Shown here piece by piece: positions 47,483-58,481 of a DNA stretch of 64,000 nt (positions are counted from its first letter, which is position 1; each line of letters starts with the position of its first letter). Source of the stretch: Plotosus lineatus (Eukaryota > Chordata > Actinopteri > Siluriformes > Plotosidae). Under the pieces are notes generated by a model, which had not been told where the DNA came from, did no database searches, and saw only the letters and a program-made list of their open reading frames with translations. The stretch covers positions 46,433,580-46,497,579 of the forward strand of contig CM045729.1 of assembly GCA_024760905.1 (NCBI GenBank), in the 5' to 3' direction. The position numbers and the translations under genes were made by a program.

Positions 47483-50400
47483 CAAATTATTATTACAAAT
47501 GAATTTTTAAGTTACAATAAAGGTTGTCTTCAAGTTCAATTTATTAAATTTCGTAACTGTCATTTCTGATTTCAACTTACTTAAAAATGTTCGAATGTGT
47601 TGGTGTCATAATGCATAATAAGAACATTTTGATCATTAACAACCAGATATACTGCTCAGTTTTAGGAATCTTCATTGTTGAAATTCATGACAATATGCAC
47701 TGTGGAAAGTGATATATCCACCACAAAGCAAAAATTACAAAACAACAACATACAAACTGTACTCACAAGAAATCCTGTTGCTATGGACAAACCATAAATA
47801 CAAGCACAATTATTTTCTGCATTATCTTCGAGAGCTTCATTTATAAAAGTATTAGTTATAGAGACAGTTATGAAGATTGATGTAATTCCAATTAATCTTT
47901 GGCGTGTCAGTGAAAACTCCTGTGTATTGACATATTGAAATCTGCTCCTCAAATGTCACTGTGGTATTTTCAATATCTTTTTATGTGTCAAAAGTGTCAC
48001 TTGGTAAATAAACAGGAAAAAAAATAAATAAAAAAAAATAAATAAAATAATAATAATAAAAAAAATCCATGGCCTGTACTGGGGAGTGGGCCCTTTGTGA
48101 ATTGCATTGTTATCGTTAGTGAGTGGAAATTCAATGGTGCTGTTCTTTACTGGACAGGATGACAGCAATACAGCTCAAGGGTGAGTGCTTCTGATGGCAG
48201 CAGCAGCCTTCCCACTTTATCGGCATCGCCCACGCCGCCACTACCAATCAGCAGCCTACAGGGGGAGGTGCTGTCACTCACACAGATGGACAGGGAGCTG
48301 GGCCGGGTTGCCGTGGCAGCAGCTGGAGGTGGCTGATGCCGTTTGGATGGTGCCACACAGCTCCTCAGAGTCCATGGTGGTGCCAGCCAACCTGACAGAC
48401 CAATGACACAAATGAATGGATGGGTTTATAAAAGGCCGTTCTCAAGGGACCTGCAGGCAGTTCTTATGAAAATGAAGCATTGAGCAGTTTTCTGTCGAGA
48501 CGTGTTACCTCTGCTGTAAATAATGTGCCTAGTTAATCTGTGAGCGTTGACAACTCTTTCTTCTCTCCACTCACTGAGGCGAAGGATGTCTTTTCTTTGC
48601 ACCGTATACTCGATGATAATGGCCGCTACTGAATAAAATCAGCTCTGATTTATAATCATTTCAGCCACGTTGGACTTTTCAGTCATTGTGATATCTCTTC
48701 AAATTGTTTGTCTTGTTTCTCTTCTTGTGTGAGTCCTGCTTCAAGACCATCAGCCTGATTAAGAGTAGAAAACATGACAGTATGCTATGTCATTTATCAC
48801 AAATACTTCTTTTTAGAATCAGTTAAAACCAACGGAGAACCATTCATTAAAAACAACACACCGTTCAGCTTCCCCAGGTGGACTAATAAACAGTGTCATC
48901 TCCTCTATCACTCTACTCCAAATAACTAGCTATTTGTTCAGTGCGTTCTTCTGCAAAAGTCTCCATATTTTACTCGAGGGTTCACTGAATCACCTGGGAT
49001 GAGCTCAACATTTCAATATTTCCCAAAAAATGATATGGAACCTTCATGCTTATCATTACAAACAGATTTCCGTTTATGGCTCTTTGATGAAGTTCTGGAC
49101 TCAATGCCTTGATACTGATAATGATTTTCTTTCTTTCTTTTTTGAATGCTATAGGCAGCTCTGGTTAATTACATACGCTTATTTCAATTTACATGTCCAC
49201 AGAGGGGGGGAAAGGCACATTTGTTCAGATTTTCGCAGATTATTATAGAGGTCACTCACAGAGTAGAAAGCAAATGAAGATGTCTCTTGAGTTATACTGG
49301 TGGAATTAGACTGCCCTCTAGTGCTGTCCATGTGTTGGCTTTGACGAAGCTGTCTTCTCTGGCAGATGGAATTAGTGCCAATATGGGGGCAGGTTGTGCA
49401 ATCAGCCTCCTGATGTCATCAGCCAGCAGTGACTGGTAACACCATAAATACTTTAACAGCAGTGCTGTGCCATGTAGACTTGTAATTTAGAAAACACTTG
49501 TGATTAGTTTTTTGTTTTTTTTTAACCATGGCCCCAGTCCAACCAGAGCACAATGCTTCATATACAATCAATCCAAGAAAATAATCTTGCCCAAGACAAT
49601 GGTCCTCTATGCAATGTTTTCGATTATTAGTTTATCAGCTAATGTGATCTAAAATTGGACAATCTCCTGTTCCATGATGTGGCAATACAGCATGGATATA
49701 CTATCACACTCACAGCTTAATGGTCACTTTGCCGAAATAGGCATGGAATGCATTGAGATATATAAATGCACTCTTTGCTCTTGACCTTGTGCTGCGTGAT
49801 AATAACTGCTGTTTCTGATACTGTCTGCAGCCACACTCATCGAACTGAAGAGAACAGGACAGTTCATGAACTCCTAGAAAGCAGTTCATTGAATGACTTG
49901 GTGTGATCAGATCTTATCTTGCGACTACACTGGAGGACCACAGACTTTACTAGCACCTTTAGCTGCATGACAGGAGCACTATCACTTATGTACCATTCCC
50001 ATCAGATAACAAGCTCTCTTCCTCTTTCTGTCCTTTTGAATGGATCAGAAGCAGTAGATAAAGTAGTGCTTGCATGGTAGTGTGTGGCTCATGCTGAAAG
50101 CACATTGTTCCTGTCAAATAGAGGAAAGATTGGATCCTGGCAGACTCTGTGTCCTGATTCCTGTAGCTGTAGCACAAAGAATGAGGGAGAATAGGCAACA
50201 GTTTGCCCAGGCTGAATCTATTCACACACACTGCCTCCCTGCTGTACACTGCAAATGCTCCAGCAGGACTCCCCTCTGTGCAGTTCTGTCTGAACCTGAA
50301 AACAAACACACACACACACACACACACATACACACATACACAGAGAGAGAGAGAGAGAGACATATAATGGGTTGTCTTTCACAAATGCTACTCCTGCAGC

Positions 50401-50711
50401 TTGTAATTTTGCTGCTTTAGACAGGAATACACATACTGTAAATATAAAGCATACATAAAAATTTGTGTCCCATTACATCAGAGCAATAAAGCACGACAGG
50501 ACTTTTAATACGAGTTTGATAACACAAATATTCATTCATTATTACAAACAGGACCAACTGCTATAAACAGGTTACAGAAAGCTAAACATGACTTAACATC
50601 AAATATTTCTGTAACCCAACAGAACCAACAATGATCATTGGAAAAGGCTAAACTTAGTTCTGTCATTGATATCATATACAGTAATAGGTTCCCTCAAAAT
50701 TTTCTGTTTTT
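47483..50711. other. Longest stretch with little repeat content
   Basis: No transposon recognised apart from an A-rich tract (48018-48062) and (CA)n-(GA)n at 50306-50362. A minus-strand frame at 47662-47952 has membrane-like segments (GITSIFITVSITNTFI), with a GTGAGT-type donor after ATAGCAACAGGATTTCTT, but no identifiable family. 48185-48410 is GC-rich. 48500-48680 looks like non-repetitive sequence that could be conserved non-coding DNA; only a comparison could tell. Confidence 0.4.
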
Positions 50712-50730
50712 TTCCAACCTCATTCGACTG

Positions 50731-51077
50731 TCTGTCTTCCTTTCGGCTTTGTCCCTTTTTACTCAGGAGTCACCACAGCGAATCATCTGATTCGCATGTT
50801 TGATGTGGCAGAGGTTTTTACGTCGGATGCCCTTCCTGTCACAACCCTTTTTAGTAAGGGACAGAAACACGCTGACGACTTTGCAGCTACTCTTTACGAA
50901 AGTCAGCAATGGTTCTTTTACATGCCTCTCATCATAGACAGTGAGAGACATGGCCCGCCTTTGATAACCCAGTTAGCCGCACTGGGGGGGGGGACAGTGA
51001 CAACCTTGTGGAGAGTGGGACTCGAACCCCCAACCTTTGGATCAGCGATCCAGCGCCCTATACCACCACTGCCCCAC
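50731..51077 (-). mobile_element. Type B SINE (RTE-like tail)
   Basis: Antisense tail CTTCCTTTCGGCTTTGTCCC, body and head. A 19-bp duplication TTCCAACCTCATTSGACTG at 50712-50730 and 51078-51096 has one difference. Confidence 0.93.
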
Positions 51078-51267
51078 TTCCAACCTCATTGGACTGGCAT
51101 CCCAAAAAAAAAAGTATACGTACCCCTTGCCAGTCTTTCTGTTTTGCATCTGCTGCAATCCTGACTATGATAAGCAAGTTATGAAAGTGACTGATAGTGA
51201 TACCTACACAATAACATTTTTCTAAGTTTAAAACTTTTAAGCACATTTTAAAATTCTGTTTACTGAA

Positions 51268-51415
51268 ATGGCCATAGGTGTGAGTTATTGTGTATGTTGA
51301 TCCTGCAATGGTCTGGCAAACTACTCAAAGTGTACCTCGTTGTGACCCGCTGTCGTCTGAGAAAGGTTCCAGCCTCATTGCAATCTTAATTAAGTGGTTG
51401 GCAAATTATAAAATC
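51268..51415 (+). repeat. SINE 3' tail fragment
   Basis: GATCCTGCAATGGTCTGGCA followed by eroded L2-like tail words. Confidence 0.6.
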
Positions 51416-51479
51416 AGAATAAAGGGAGGATCATAGGTACCCAAAGGAAAGCTAGGCCTGGGGAGGACATTCGCCACTG

Positions 51480-52437
51480 TATTGTCTACAAATGTAATTA
51501 ATAAACTTTCATATAAAACACAAATAAGAAGACCAGGAAGGAAGCACACCCCTCTTTCTATTCATGTGGAGGTGGTGGAATATGCAGACAGTGCTAAGTT
51601 CCTGGGCATCCACATGTCATCTGACAGATCCTGGTCTGTTTACGCCTCACACCTGGTGAAGAAGGCCCAACAACAGTTTTTCTTCCTCGGAATGCTCAAA
51701 CATACTTGATACTCCTCTCAGAACAAGAACTTCTACAACGCTCCAATAAAAAGTATTCAATGTCTCAATGCAACGGTGTGGTATGGCAGCCGCACTGCTA
51801 AGGACAGAAAGGACTTGGCCCAAGAGGTGAGAACTGCACAGGGGATCATGAGCTGCGGTCTACCAGCTCTAAAAACAATATGTGCTGTGCGGGTTCAGAA
51901 GAAGGCCAGCCGTATCGCCACGTATCCCACACACCTGGGAAATGGACTGTTTGTACCACTTGAAAACGGTACAGAAACATCAAGACCAGCACAACCAGAC
52001 TCAAAAACAGCTTTTACCCCAGAGCGGAAGGTCATCACCCTACCACCCCCACCCCCTTGTAATCTCACACTGTTGTTGTTATTCCTCCTTCGAGGCCAAT
52101 GACTTCACATCAGATCGATGATATGCGGTATGGATGAAGTCATGACTTGCACTTCACTTGGATTTAAGTGAGGAACAGTTGCGCAAATCGTCAGCCTCAC
52201 TCTCTCGTCCCGGTTTATCTGAGTCCAGTGGCAAGATGGCTGGAGATAGGTCAGGATGCAGTGAATGGCCAGCAGTGTCCTGTGTGTCTCACTGTACCCT
52301 GGTTGCGTTCCACGATGCTTTTCTGGGTTCGCTTTCTCGTCTGCTGAACCAATTTAGTGCTTTCTTCCACACAGTCAGTAGGACCCAATCTTTGCATGTG
52401 TAGGTAGACAGGTCTTACTCTTACTGACTGTCTTGTG

Positions 52438-52481
<44 letters not shown>

Positions 52482-52925
52482 ACACAAAACCCTCCTCCAC
52501 TGACACATACCCACTCACTCACACTAACACAGACACCAGTTCTTTGTCGAAGGACACTGAATCCTCAAACACTACGACTGTATTGCACTGCCGCACTTCA
52601 CCTCATTTTCATTCCAGTCTATTCACCTTGCTGCTACTATTTATTTATTTGTTTATTCCATTCCACAATGCCTTAATGTCCATACTGTATATCTCAGTGT
52701 TTAGTTCTCTTTCATAGGCAGAGTTTACAATTCAATTTTATATTTTTACTTAGCGTTTAGTGTACAGAGTTACCTGTAGTTATATTCTGCTCTTTACAGC
52801 AGTAACTGCAGTTTATTGTCTCATTTTTACTTTTTTACCTTTTTGCACATTTTCATGCTAAAGGCATGGTACGAATTTTGTTGTGTGAACATAATACCAA
52901 TAAATACTCTTAAATCTTGAATAAG
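51480..52925 (+). mobile_element. Rex1-like LINE 3' part with UTR
   Basis: Two frames, 51482-51709 (AKFLGIHMSSDRSWSVYASH, LVKKAQQQFFFLGMLK) and 51776-52102 (VWYGSRTAKDRKDL, RPAQPDSKTAFTPERKVI), give the C-terminal end of a Rex1-type reverse transcriptase with a frameshift between them. A long 3' UTR follows, with (CA)n at 52438-52488, and ends ...AATACCAATAAATACTC near 52910. Its sequence differs from the 16 kb copy, so it belongs to another subfamily. Confidence 0.7.
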
Positions 52926-53032
52926 TTGCCTATTTTTATATTCCCGACATGTCTAAGTTAAGAGATATTATTCAATCCTTTGATGTTTTACTGTTGTTTA
53001 AATCGCTCTACAGCTCAATGGTTATAGGTATA

Positions 53033-53745
53033 GGGATCATTCGCTACTTCGCGCTTCAATTCATGCGGCTTTGCATCGCGTTTTTTTTTTTTAATATTTA
53101 TTCAATTAAAAAATAAGGAAATTAAGGAAGAGTAGGAGAAAAAGTTAAGAAAAATGCCATAAAAACAAGGCCAATTATGCAAAATAAATAATTAAATAAA
53201 TAAATAAACACAAAACAAAAAACAATCCAAAACCGCCCATCAAATACTTACATTGTCATATTTTATTTACATCTTATGCGTTATTTTTGAATGTTGAATT
53301 GTTATGACCCCCAGTGCAGCTAACTGGGTTATCAAAGGCCAGCCATGTCTCCCACTGTCTATGGTGTGAGGCATGTAAAAGAACCATTGTAAAGAGAAAG
53401 CTGCAAAGCCGTCGGCGTGTTTCCGCCCTGCGATGGCCTGGCGAGCTGTCCAGGGTGTACTCTGCCCTTGCCCGAAGTTGGCTGGGATGGGCACCAGCCT
53501 CTCCGCGACCCAAATTAGGATTAAGCGGATGCAGAAAATGAAAAAAATGAACTGAATTGTTATGATAAGCATTTATAGCATTGAATGTGTATTTGATATT
53601 ATATGCACATATACATATACATTCACGTATACGTATACGTCAGTCGGGGAGGGGGATCGGGGGGTGATCCTACTTCGAGGAAATCGGTGGTCGCGTGGGG
53701 ATCTCGGTCCCAGTGAACCGCGGAAAGTGAAAGATCTGTATTCGC
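53033..53745 (+). mobile_element. MITE of the CTACTTCGCG type, split by a SINE
   Basis: The left end carries GGGATCATTCGCTACTTCGC and CGGCTTTGCATCGCG; the right end carries CCTACTTCGAGGAAATCGG and GAACCGCGGAAAGTG. Together they match the pattern of widespread fish pogo/Tigger-like MITEs. The A-rich interior is interrupted by the SINE at 53308-53552. Boundaries are approximate. Confidence 0.55.
53308..53552 (+). mobile_element. Type A SINE, truncated at integration
   Basis: Begins within the body (CCCCCAGTGCAGCTAACTGG), lacks the tRNA head, and keeps the L2-like tail. A perfect 13-bp duplication TGAATTGTTATGA at 53295-53307 and 53553-53565 shows that the 5' loss happened during reverse transcription. 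Confidence 0.93.
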
Positions 53746-54679
53746 TTTAAAAAAAAAAAAACAAAAAACCTAAAGTGTTTCAGAACACATCTTTTCACCC
53801 TCAGATGGTGTAAAAATAGTCCACCTGGCAACCGCGAGGACTGCACGCTGCCGCACTTAGTCACATGACTAGAAGCCGAAAAGCAGAGAGTCATGTGAGA
53901 GAGGATCCGTATCATAACAGAGAACTTTCCTCTGTCTAAGTACTGTACAGTATATTTTAAGCGACTGTAAAGGATTATTTTAAATCGTGGTGGAAGAAAA
54001 TGTTAGTAAACGTGTTGGAAAGTTCTGGCATTGTCGGTATTTCATTTACAATGCTGTAGAAATGGCTTGTCTCATTCCAGAAGGCTGAGTGTGTGGCATT
54101 CCTGAGAGAAGAGAAAGGAGACGAATGGAGCAATGTGTGTAATGGCTCGCTAAAACAAACAAACAAATAAATAAACCATCACGGACAAAAATGACAAATA
54201 AAAAGAAGAAGAAAGAGGAAAATTCATCGGAGTTTACGTTATGTTTGGAGGTGAGTGTTTAAGCATCATTACTGAACTGGTATATAAACATGTGGCTTCA
54301 ACCTGATTTATTATATTATAGTACTTAACCTCCATCGAGGAACCAATCGAGTGAAATGTACAGTGTTATTCATGTTGCACTGTTTAATGGTCAGGGTTGT
54401 TGTTTTTTTTTCATTATAAAAAGAGACCCTTTATCAACCTGAATCAATCAGAATACTTGATTGATCCTGGACGACATTGTGTGCACACAGTTGCTCCATA
54501 CCAGTAAACATGAGATAAAGGTAAGGGCTCGATCAAGAAAATTTTAGTAAATGACAGATATTTATAGTTATAAATATGCATACAGAAAAATATGTAGAGT
54601 ATTATCAATATGATCATCAGTAGAATGTAAATGTTCTGCAAAATGCAAGTGTTTAACAGTGGATGTTGTTGCTATATGG
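53746..54679. other. Unique sequence
   Basis: No repeat recognised. An ATG at 54190 opens 20 codons (MTNKKKKKEENSSEFTLCLE) that end at a GTGAGTG donor-like site, in an otherwise AT-rich setting. This is too weak to call an exon. Confidence 0.35.
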
Positions 54680-55540
54680 AGGAGTTGTGCAGGTTGTGAA
54701 GTGGTTGGGCGGTATTGTTCAATATTGTCTTTATTTTGGAAAACATTCTCCTCTCCATCATCACGATCAGAGAGTCTAGTTCCATCCCAACAACTTTCCG
54801 GCCTCGTAGATCAGTTTGTTTAGTCTGATAGCGTCTGTGACCCTCGGCCTGCTGCCCCAGCATGCAACAGAATAGAGGATGGTGCTGTCCACAACAGACT
54901 CAAACATTCTGAGTAGTGTCTGGCAGAAGTTAAATGACCTGAACCTCCTCAAAAAAATGGTGACGACTCTGGCCCTTCTTGTAAAGTGCAGTAGTGGTCT
55001 TAACCCAGTCCAGCTTATTGTCCGTGTGAACTCCAAGGTATTTGTCATCCTCCACAATTTCCACATTGTCACCCTGGATGGAAACAGGGGTCACTGGTGT
55101 TCTCGATCTCCTAAAATCCACAATCAAATCAGTTCCTTGTTCTTTGTCACATTAAGCTGCAGATGATTCTGCTCACACCATGTGACGAATGAATCCACCG
55201 CAGCTTGATACTTCATGTCATCACCTCCACTGATACATCTGACTACAGCAGAGTCATCTGAAAACCTCTGAAGATGGCAGCTCCCTGTGCAGTAGCTGAA
55301 GTCCGTAGTGTATAGAGGGTGAAGAGGAAAGGGGTGAGGACGATCCCTTGTGGTGTTCCGGTGTTGATGACCACCATGTCTGAAAGGCAGTGTTGCAGGA
55401 GCACATACTGTGGTTTTCCAGTCAGCTAGTTCACACCACAAGCGAGGCATCCCCTACATCGCTGTCAGCTTCTCACCCAGGAGGAAGATGGTGTTGAAAG
55501 CACTGGAAAAGTCAAAAGCATGACCCTCAAAGTAGCCCAT
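54680..55540 (-). mobile_element. Rex1-like LINE fragment
   Basis: On the minus strand, FDFSSAFNTIFLLGE (RT motif A) near 55480-55525, then FSDDSAVVRCISGGDD, KNKELIVDFRRSRTP, KYLGVHTDNKLDW and ALYKKGQSRHHF. Frameshifts separate the segments. It keeps more of the palm than the 16 kb copy but is also dead. Confidence 0.75.
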
Positions 55541-55544
55541 AGTT

Positions 55545-55838
55545 GTGGCCGGAAGGTTCATCGGTGCCTGTCGTGGCAGTAATCCCCAAACCCGGTGGTG
55601 GACACCTGTGGTGAAGGCGGCCATCCAGCTGAAAAAGGAGGCCTATCGGGTCTGATTGGCCTGTGGAACTCACGAGGCAGCAGACAGGTACCGGCAGGCC
55701 AAACATGCTGCTGCCCAAGCTGTTGCCAATGCAAACTTTCAGGCATGGGAGGAGTTCGGTGAGGGTCTGGGCCGTAGTGCTCCCATGCCAAGCCATCTCA
55801 CTTTTACAAAGCCTGCATTCAACACATTTTCGGGGACT
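55545..55838 (+). mobile_element. Rex3-like LINE fragment (endonuclease/RT linker)
   Basis: The plus-strand frame reads RWWTPVVKAAIQLKKEAYR, ACGTHEAADRYRQAKHAAAQ and WEEFGEG, the segment just upstream of RT in Rex3. It abuts the antisense Rex1-like fragment. Confidence 0.7.
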
Positions 55839-55851
55839 ATGTAGATTAAAA

Positions 55852-56332
55852 CCTTCACTGTGCTAAGACCCCTGGGCAAGGTCTCAACCACAAGTGTGCC
55901 TCCGTTCACCCAGCAGTATAAATGGGTACCAGTAAAAATATACTGGGAAGGTAATTTGCGATGGACTGGCGTCCCATCCAGGGGGAGTTGAACTCCTGGT
56001 CACTTCACGCTTTGGAAACCAGGGATAAGCACCGGCCTGATGAGTCCCACTCTCCACAGGGTTGTCACTGTCCTCCCCAGTGCGGCTAACTGGGTTATCA
56101 AAGGCGGGCCATGTCTGTCACTGTCTATGGTGAGAGGCATGTAAAAGAACCATTGCTGACTTTCGTAAAGAGTAGGCTGCAAAGCCGTCAGCGTGTTTCT
56201 GTCCCTTGCTAAAAGGGTTGTGACAGGAAGGGCATCCGACGTAAAAACCTCTGCCAAATCAAATGTGTGAATCAGATGATTCGCTGTGGCGACTCCCGAG
56301 TAAAAGGGAAAAAAGCCGAAAGGAAGACAGAC
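55852..56332 (+). mobile_element. Chimeric insertion: other repeat fused to type B SINE
   Basis: A perfect 13-bp duplication ATGTAGATTAAAA (55839-55851 and 56333-56345) brackets one unit. Its first about 190 bp (GGGCAAGGTCTCAACCACAA, GATGGACTGGCGTCCCATCC) belong to another fish repeat. It switches at ...GGCCTGATGAG/TCCCACTC to the type B SINE body without its tRNA head, and ends with the RTE-like tail. Confidence 0.88.
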
Positions 56333-56345
56333 ATGTAGATTAAAA

Positions 56346-57239
56346 TGCGCCCAAACTTTTGAAGATTTCGATCAAACACTTTTTTTTCCATCCTGGTGCT
56401 ACTGGCAGTTGACTGAGACATGTTTTTTAATGTTTATGAGGATGAAAAAATGTCCCTCGATCTAGGTCTACAATTCAACCACGTTTTACAATTAAAGTAA
56501 TTCGCACGTATGGCACGTCTGTTCAACTCCGTACTGAGTCACAATAGTCTGTAGTGGCTTATGCAATAATCGAATGACTATAAGACACTGAAATTTGTTG
56601 CCAACACTTTTAGTAATCAATTTTTATCAATTTTATCTATTTGTTGTCACAGCACTAATTGTGATATCCAGTCTTGAGACAGACATGCATCTCTGTTGCC
56701 ACATAGGTGTATTGCAAATACATAGGTATTTGCATATTTACGACTCTCTCTTGTTTATTGTGGTATAGCGGAAGACTAGTCCCAGCTACAGTCTTCTTTT
56801 CCTTTTGGCTGTTCCCTTCAAGGGTCGTCAAGTCCCAGCTACAGTACAATAGTAAAATCTTATTTAAAATTTGCTAATTTTTGTGATTTTTGTGAAATTT
56901 TGACCAAGTACATAATTCAATTCTCTCCAATGTCATAAAACTAGTAGCTTTTAACTGATTAAATTCTGAATTGCACTCATAATTACTAACTTTTACTTGG
57001 AAGGCTACTTTCATACAATCCAGAAAGATGCTCTGCTGCTTCTAAGCTCTATTTATAATCAAAGTGGCTTTATCTGGCTCCTTTGTCTGCCAAAAATGTA
57101 TTCTCCGGAGAGTGGACAGATGTACTGTCTTTCTGATATTAATTGTTTTTTTCTAAAGCAAAAATAATTTCACGTTTGTTATTTTTACAATCATAACCAC
57201 AAGAGGACACTCTAGGCTTGGGTACCAGTACCTGCTCAA
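56346..57239. other. Mostly unique sequence
   Basis: Only the tiny LINE insertion at 56793-56830 is recognised. AT-rich, no supported exon. Confidence 0.4.
56793..56830 (-). mobile_element. 38-bp RTE-type LINE insertion
   Basis: CTTCTTTTCC...TTGGCTGTTCCCTTCAAGGG is the antisense extreme 3' end of the RTE LINE. The perfect 15-bp duplication AGTCCCAGCTACAGT at 56778-56792 and 56831-56845 proves it is a complete, extremely 5'-truncated insertion. Confidence 0.9.
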
Positions 57240-57256
57240 CCACCACTGAAGAAATG

Positions 57257-57580
57257 TCCCCAAAAAGAAAACCCTATTCTTTGGATTACAAGCCGCAAGT
57301 AGTGAAATATGCAGCAAAAAATGTTAATTGAGCAGCAGAAAGAAAGTTTGGAGTGAAAGAAACTTGTGAGGGACTGGAGAAAAGCGAAGATTACTATTAC
57401 TGCAATAAAGAAAACAAAAACGCTAATCGTGGGCTAAAAGCGAGATGGCCACAGCTAGAGGAACAAGTTCGCACATGGGTGCTTGAGCATCATGCTGCAG
57501 AGAGAGGCTTGTCAACAGTGCGGTTGCGTCTCCACGTCCAGGTAGTTGTCAAGGAGATGAATATAAATGACTTTGCTTGA
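57257..57580 (+). pseudogene. Pogo-type transposase N-terminal region
   Basis: An upstream frame reads SPKRKPYSLDYK before a stop and frameshift. The frame from 57353 then reads KSEDYYYCNKENKNANRGLK, ARWPQLEEQVRTWVLEHHAA and ERGLSTVRLRLHVQVVVKEM. This is an HTH followed by a CENP-B-type DNA-binding region as found in pogo/POGK-like transposases, which continue for about 400 aa with a DDE domain. Here the coding part stops at NINDFA. Confidence 0.6.
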
Positions 57581-57585
57581 GGACT

Positions 57586-57703
57586 TTTGTAACCCCCTCT
57601 CTATATTAAAGCGAGGATCACAATGTCATATAAACTGCCAGCAATTTGTAACCCCCTCTCTATATTAAAGCGAGGATCACAATGTCATATAAACTGCCAG
57701 CAA
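57586..57703. repeat. 59-bp tandem duplication
   Basis: Two identical units of 59 bp (TTTGTAACCCCCTCTCTATA...GCCAGCAA), directly after the pogo-like frame. Zero differences imply a very recent event. Confidence 0.97.
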
Positions 57704-57842
57704 TTTTCCAAGCCAAGAGGTAGACAGTTTCCATGAGTTTGCGACTTCTAGTCCAGTGCGACTGATATGTTTTTTCTTCTTTATTATGCATTTTTTGGGC
57801 AATGCGACTTATGTTCGGAGCGACATATAGTCCGGAAAAACT

Positions 57843-58267
57843 AATTTAAGAGTACTCAAATGAAATAAATAATTTTCCCAAATGTAATTCTAATGGGTTT
57901 TTTTTTTTAAACAGGATCTGATTGGTTTTATCTAATATTCAGTCCACTCGTCCTTTTTTTTTTTTTTTTTTTTTTTTTTATTTGTTTTTTTTTTTTTAAA
58001 TAATCTGATACTGTGCATTTGTCCGACTGAGAAATGTTTTCTTATGTGTTATACTGAGGAACTGTAACTGTTGTGTAAGATGTCATGCTTTGAAATCTAA
58101 AATTCTTTTGTTCTAATTTTGGAGCCATTAAATAAAAATCTGTAATAACATTTACACAACAAAAGTCTCTGAGACTTTTGTATAGTCCTGTCTATTTTGT
58201 TTTGTGTAGTCTTGTATTTTTTGTGTTGAGCTATATGTATTTGTGTCTTCTTTATGCTTCTTTCCAG
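57843..58267. other. AT-rich sequence upstream of the ABCB6-like exon (probable intron)
   Basis: Contains long T runs (about 57954-57979 and nearby). The last 40 bp end ...CTTCTTTCCAG, a good splice acceptor. Confidence 0.5.
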
Positions 58268-58481
58268 CCCGACCACAGCAAGCAGCAAACTCCGGTTTCT
58301 GGTGTCAAAGTTGCGCCCCAGTCTAAGTGTCAAGGCTGGATAAGGAAAGTGACTCTTCTACTGCCTTATATGTGGCCTCGAACGAGTGTACCGCTGCAGT
58401 TCCTTGTATTCCTATGTATTTGTCTCCTGGGCTTGGAGCGACTAATCAACGTGTTAGTGCCTGTGTATAGCAGGAACATTG
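58268..58481 (+). CDS. abcb6: ABCB6-like ABC transporter, single internal exon
   Basis: An open exon of 214 nt bounded by ...TTCTTTCCAG and G/GTGAGA, starting in phase 0 and ending after one base of a codon. It encodes about 71 residues: a polar linker (PDHSKQQTPVSGVKVAPQSK), then WIRKVTLLLPYMWPR and a hydrophobic helix VPLQFLVFLCICLLGLERL followed by INVLVPVYSRNI. In ABCB6 this order marks the junction between the N-terminal TMD0/linker and the first helix of the core transmembrane domain; compare the family motif L-L-Y-WP...GLER..NV.VPI...NI. ABCB6 (about 840 aa) is a half-transporter of porphyrins in mitochondrial and endolysosomal membranes. Neither the preceding nor the following exon is seen in the window, so flanking introns must be long or the exon may be an isolated remnant. 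ABCB7 is less likely because it lacks the GLER..NVLVP wording. Confidence 0.72.

Larger units (their letters stand above)
57240..57842 (+). mobile_element. Pogo-like DNA transposon fragment
   Basis: It carries the N-terminal transposase-like coding segment (57257-57580). The 3' end consists of repeated GCGACTT-type words (GACTTCTAGTCCAGTGCGAC, GACATATAGTCCGGAAAAAC) typical of terminal repeats in this group. The left terminal repeat was not found. Confidence 0.6.

Noticed and set aside
54190..54249. First exon of the ABCB6-like gene (ATG, 20 codons, GTGAGTG donor)
   Set aside because: The peptide is a Lys/Glu run unlike the ABCB6 N-terminus, and the N-terminal membrane domain is not found after it.
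57954..57979. T run as a pol III terminator or poly(A) retrogene tail
   Set aside because: No upstream pol III box or retrogene body is present; it looks like a simple homopolymer in probable intron sequence.
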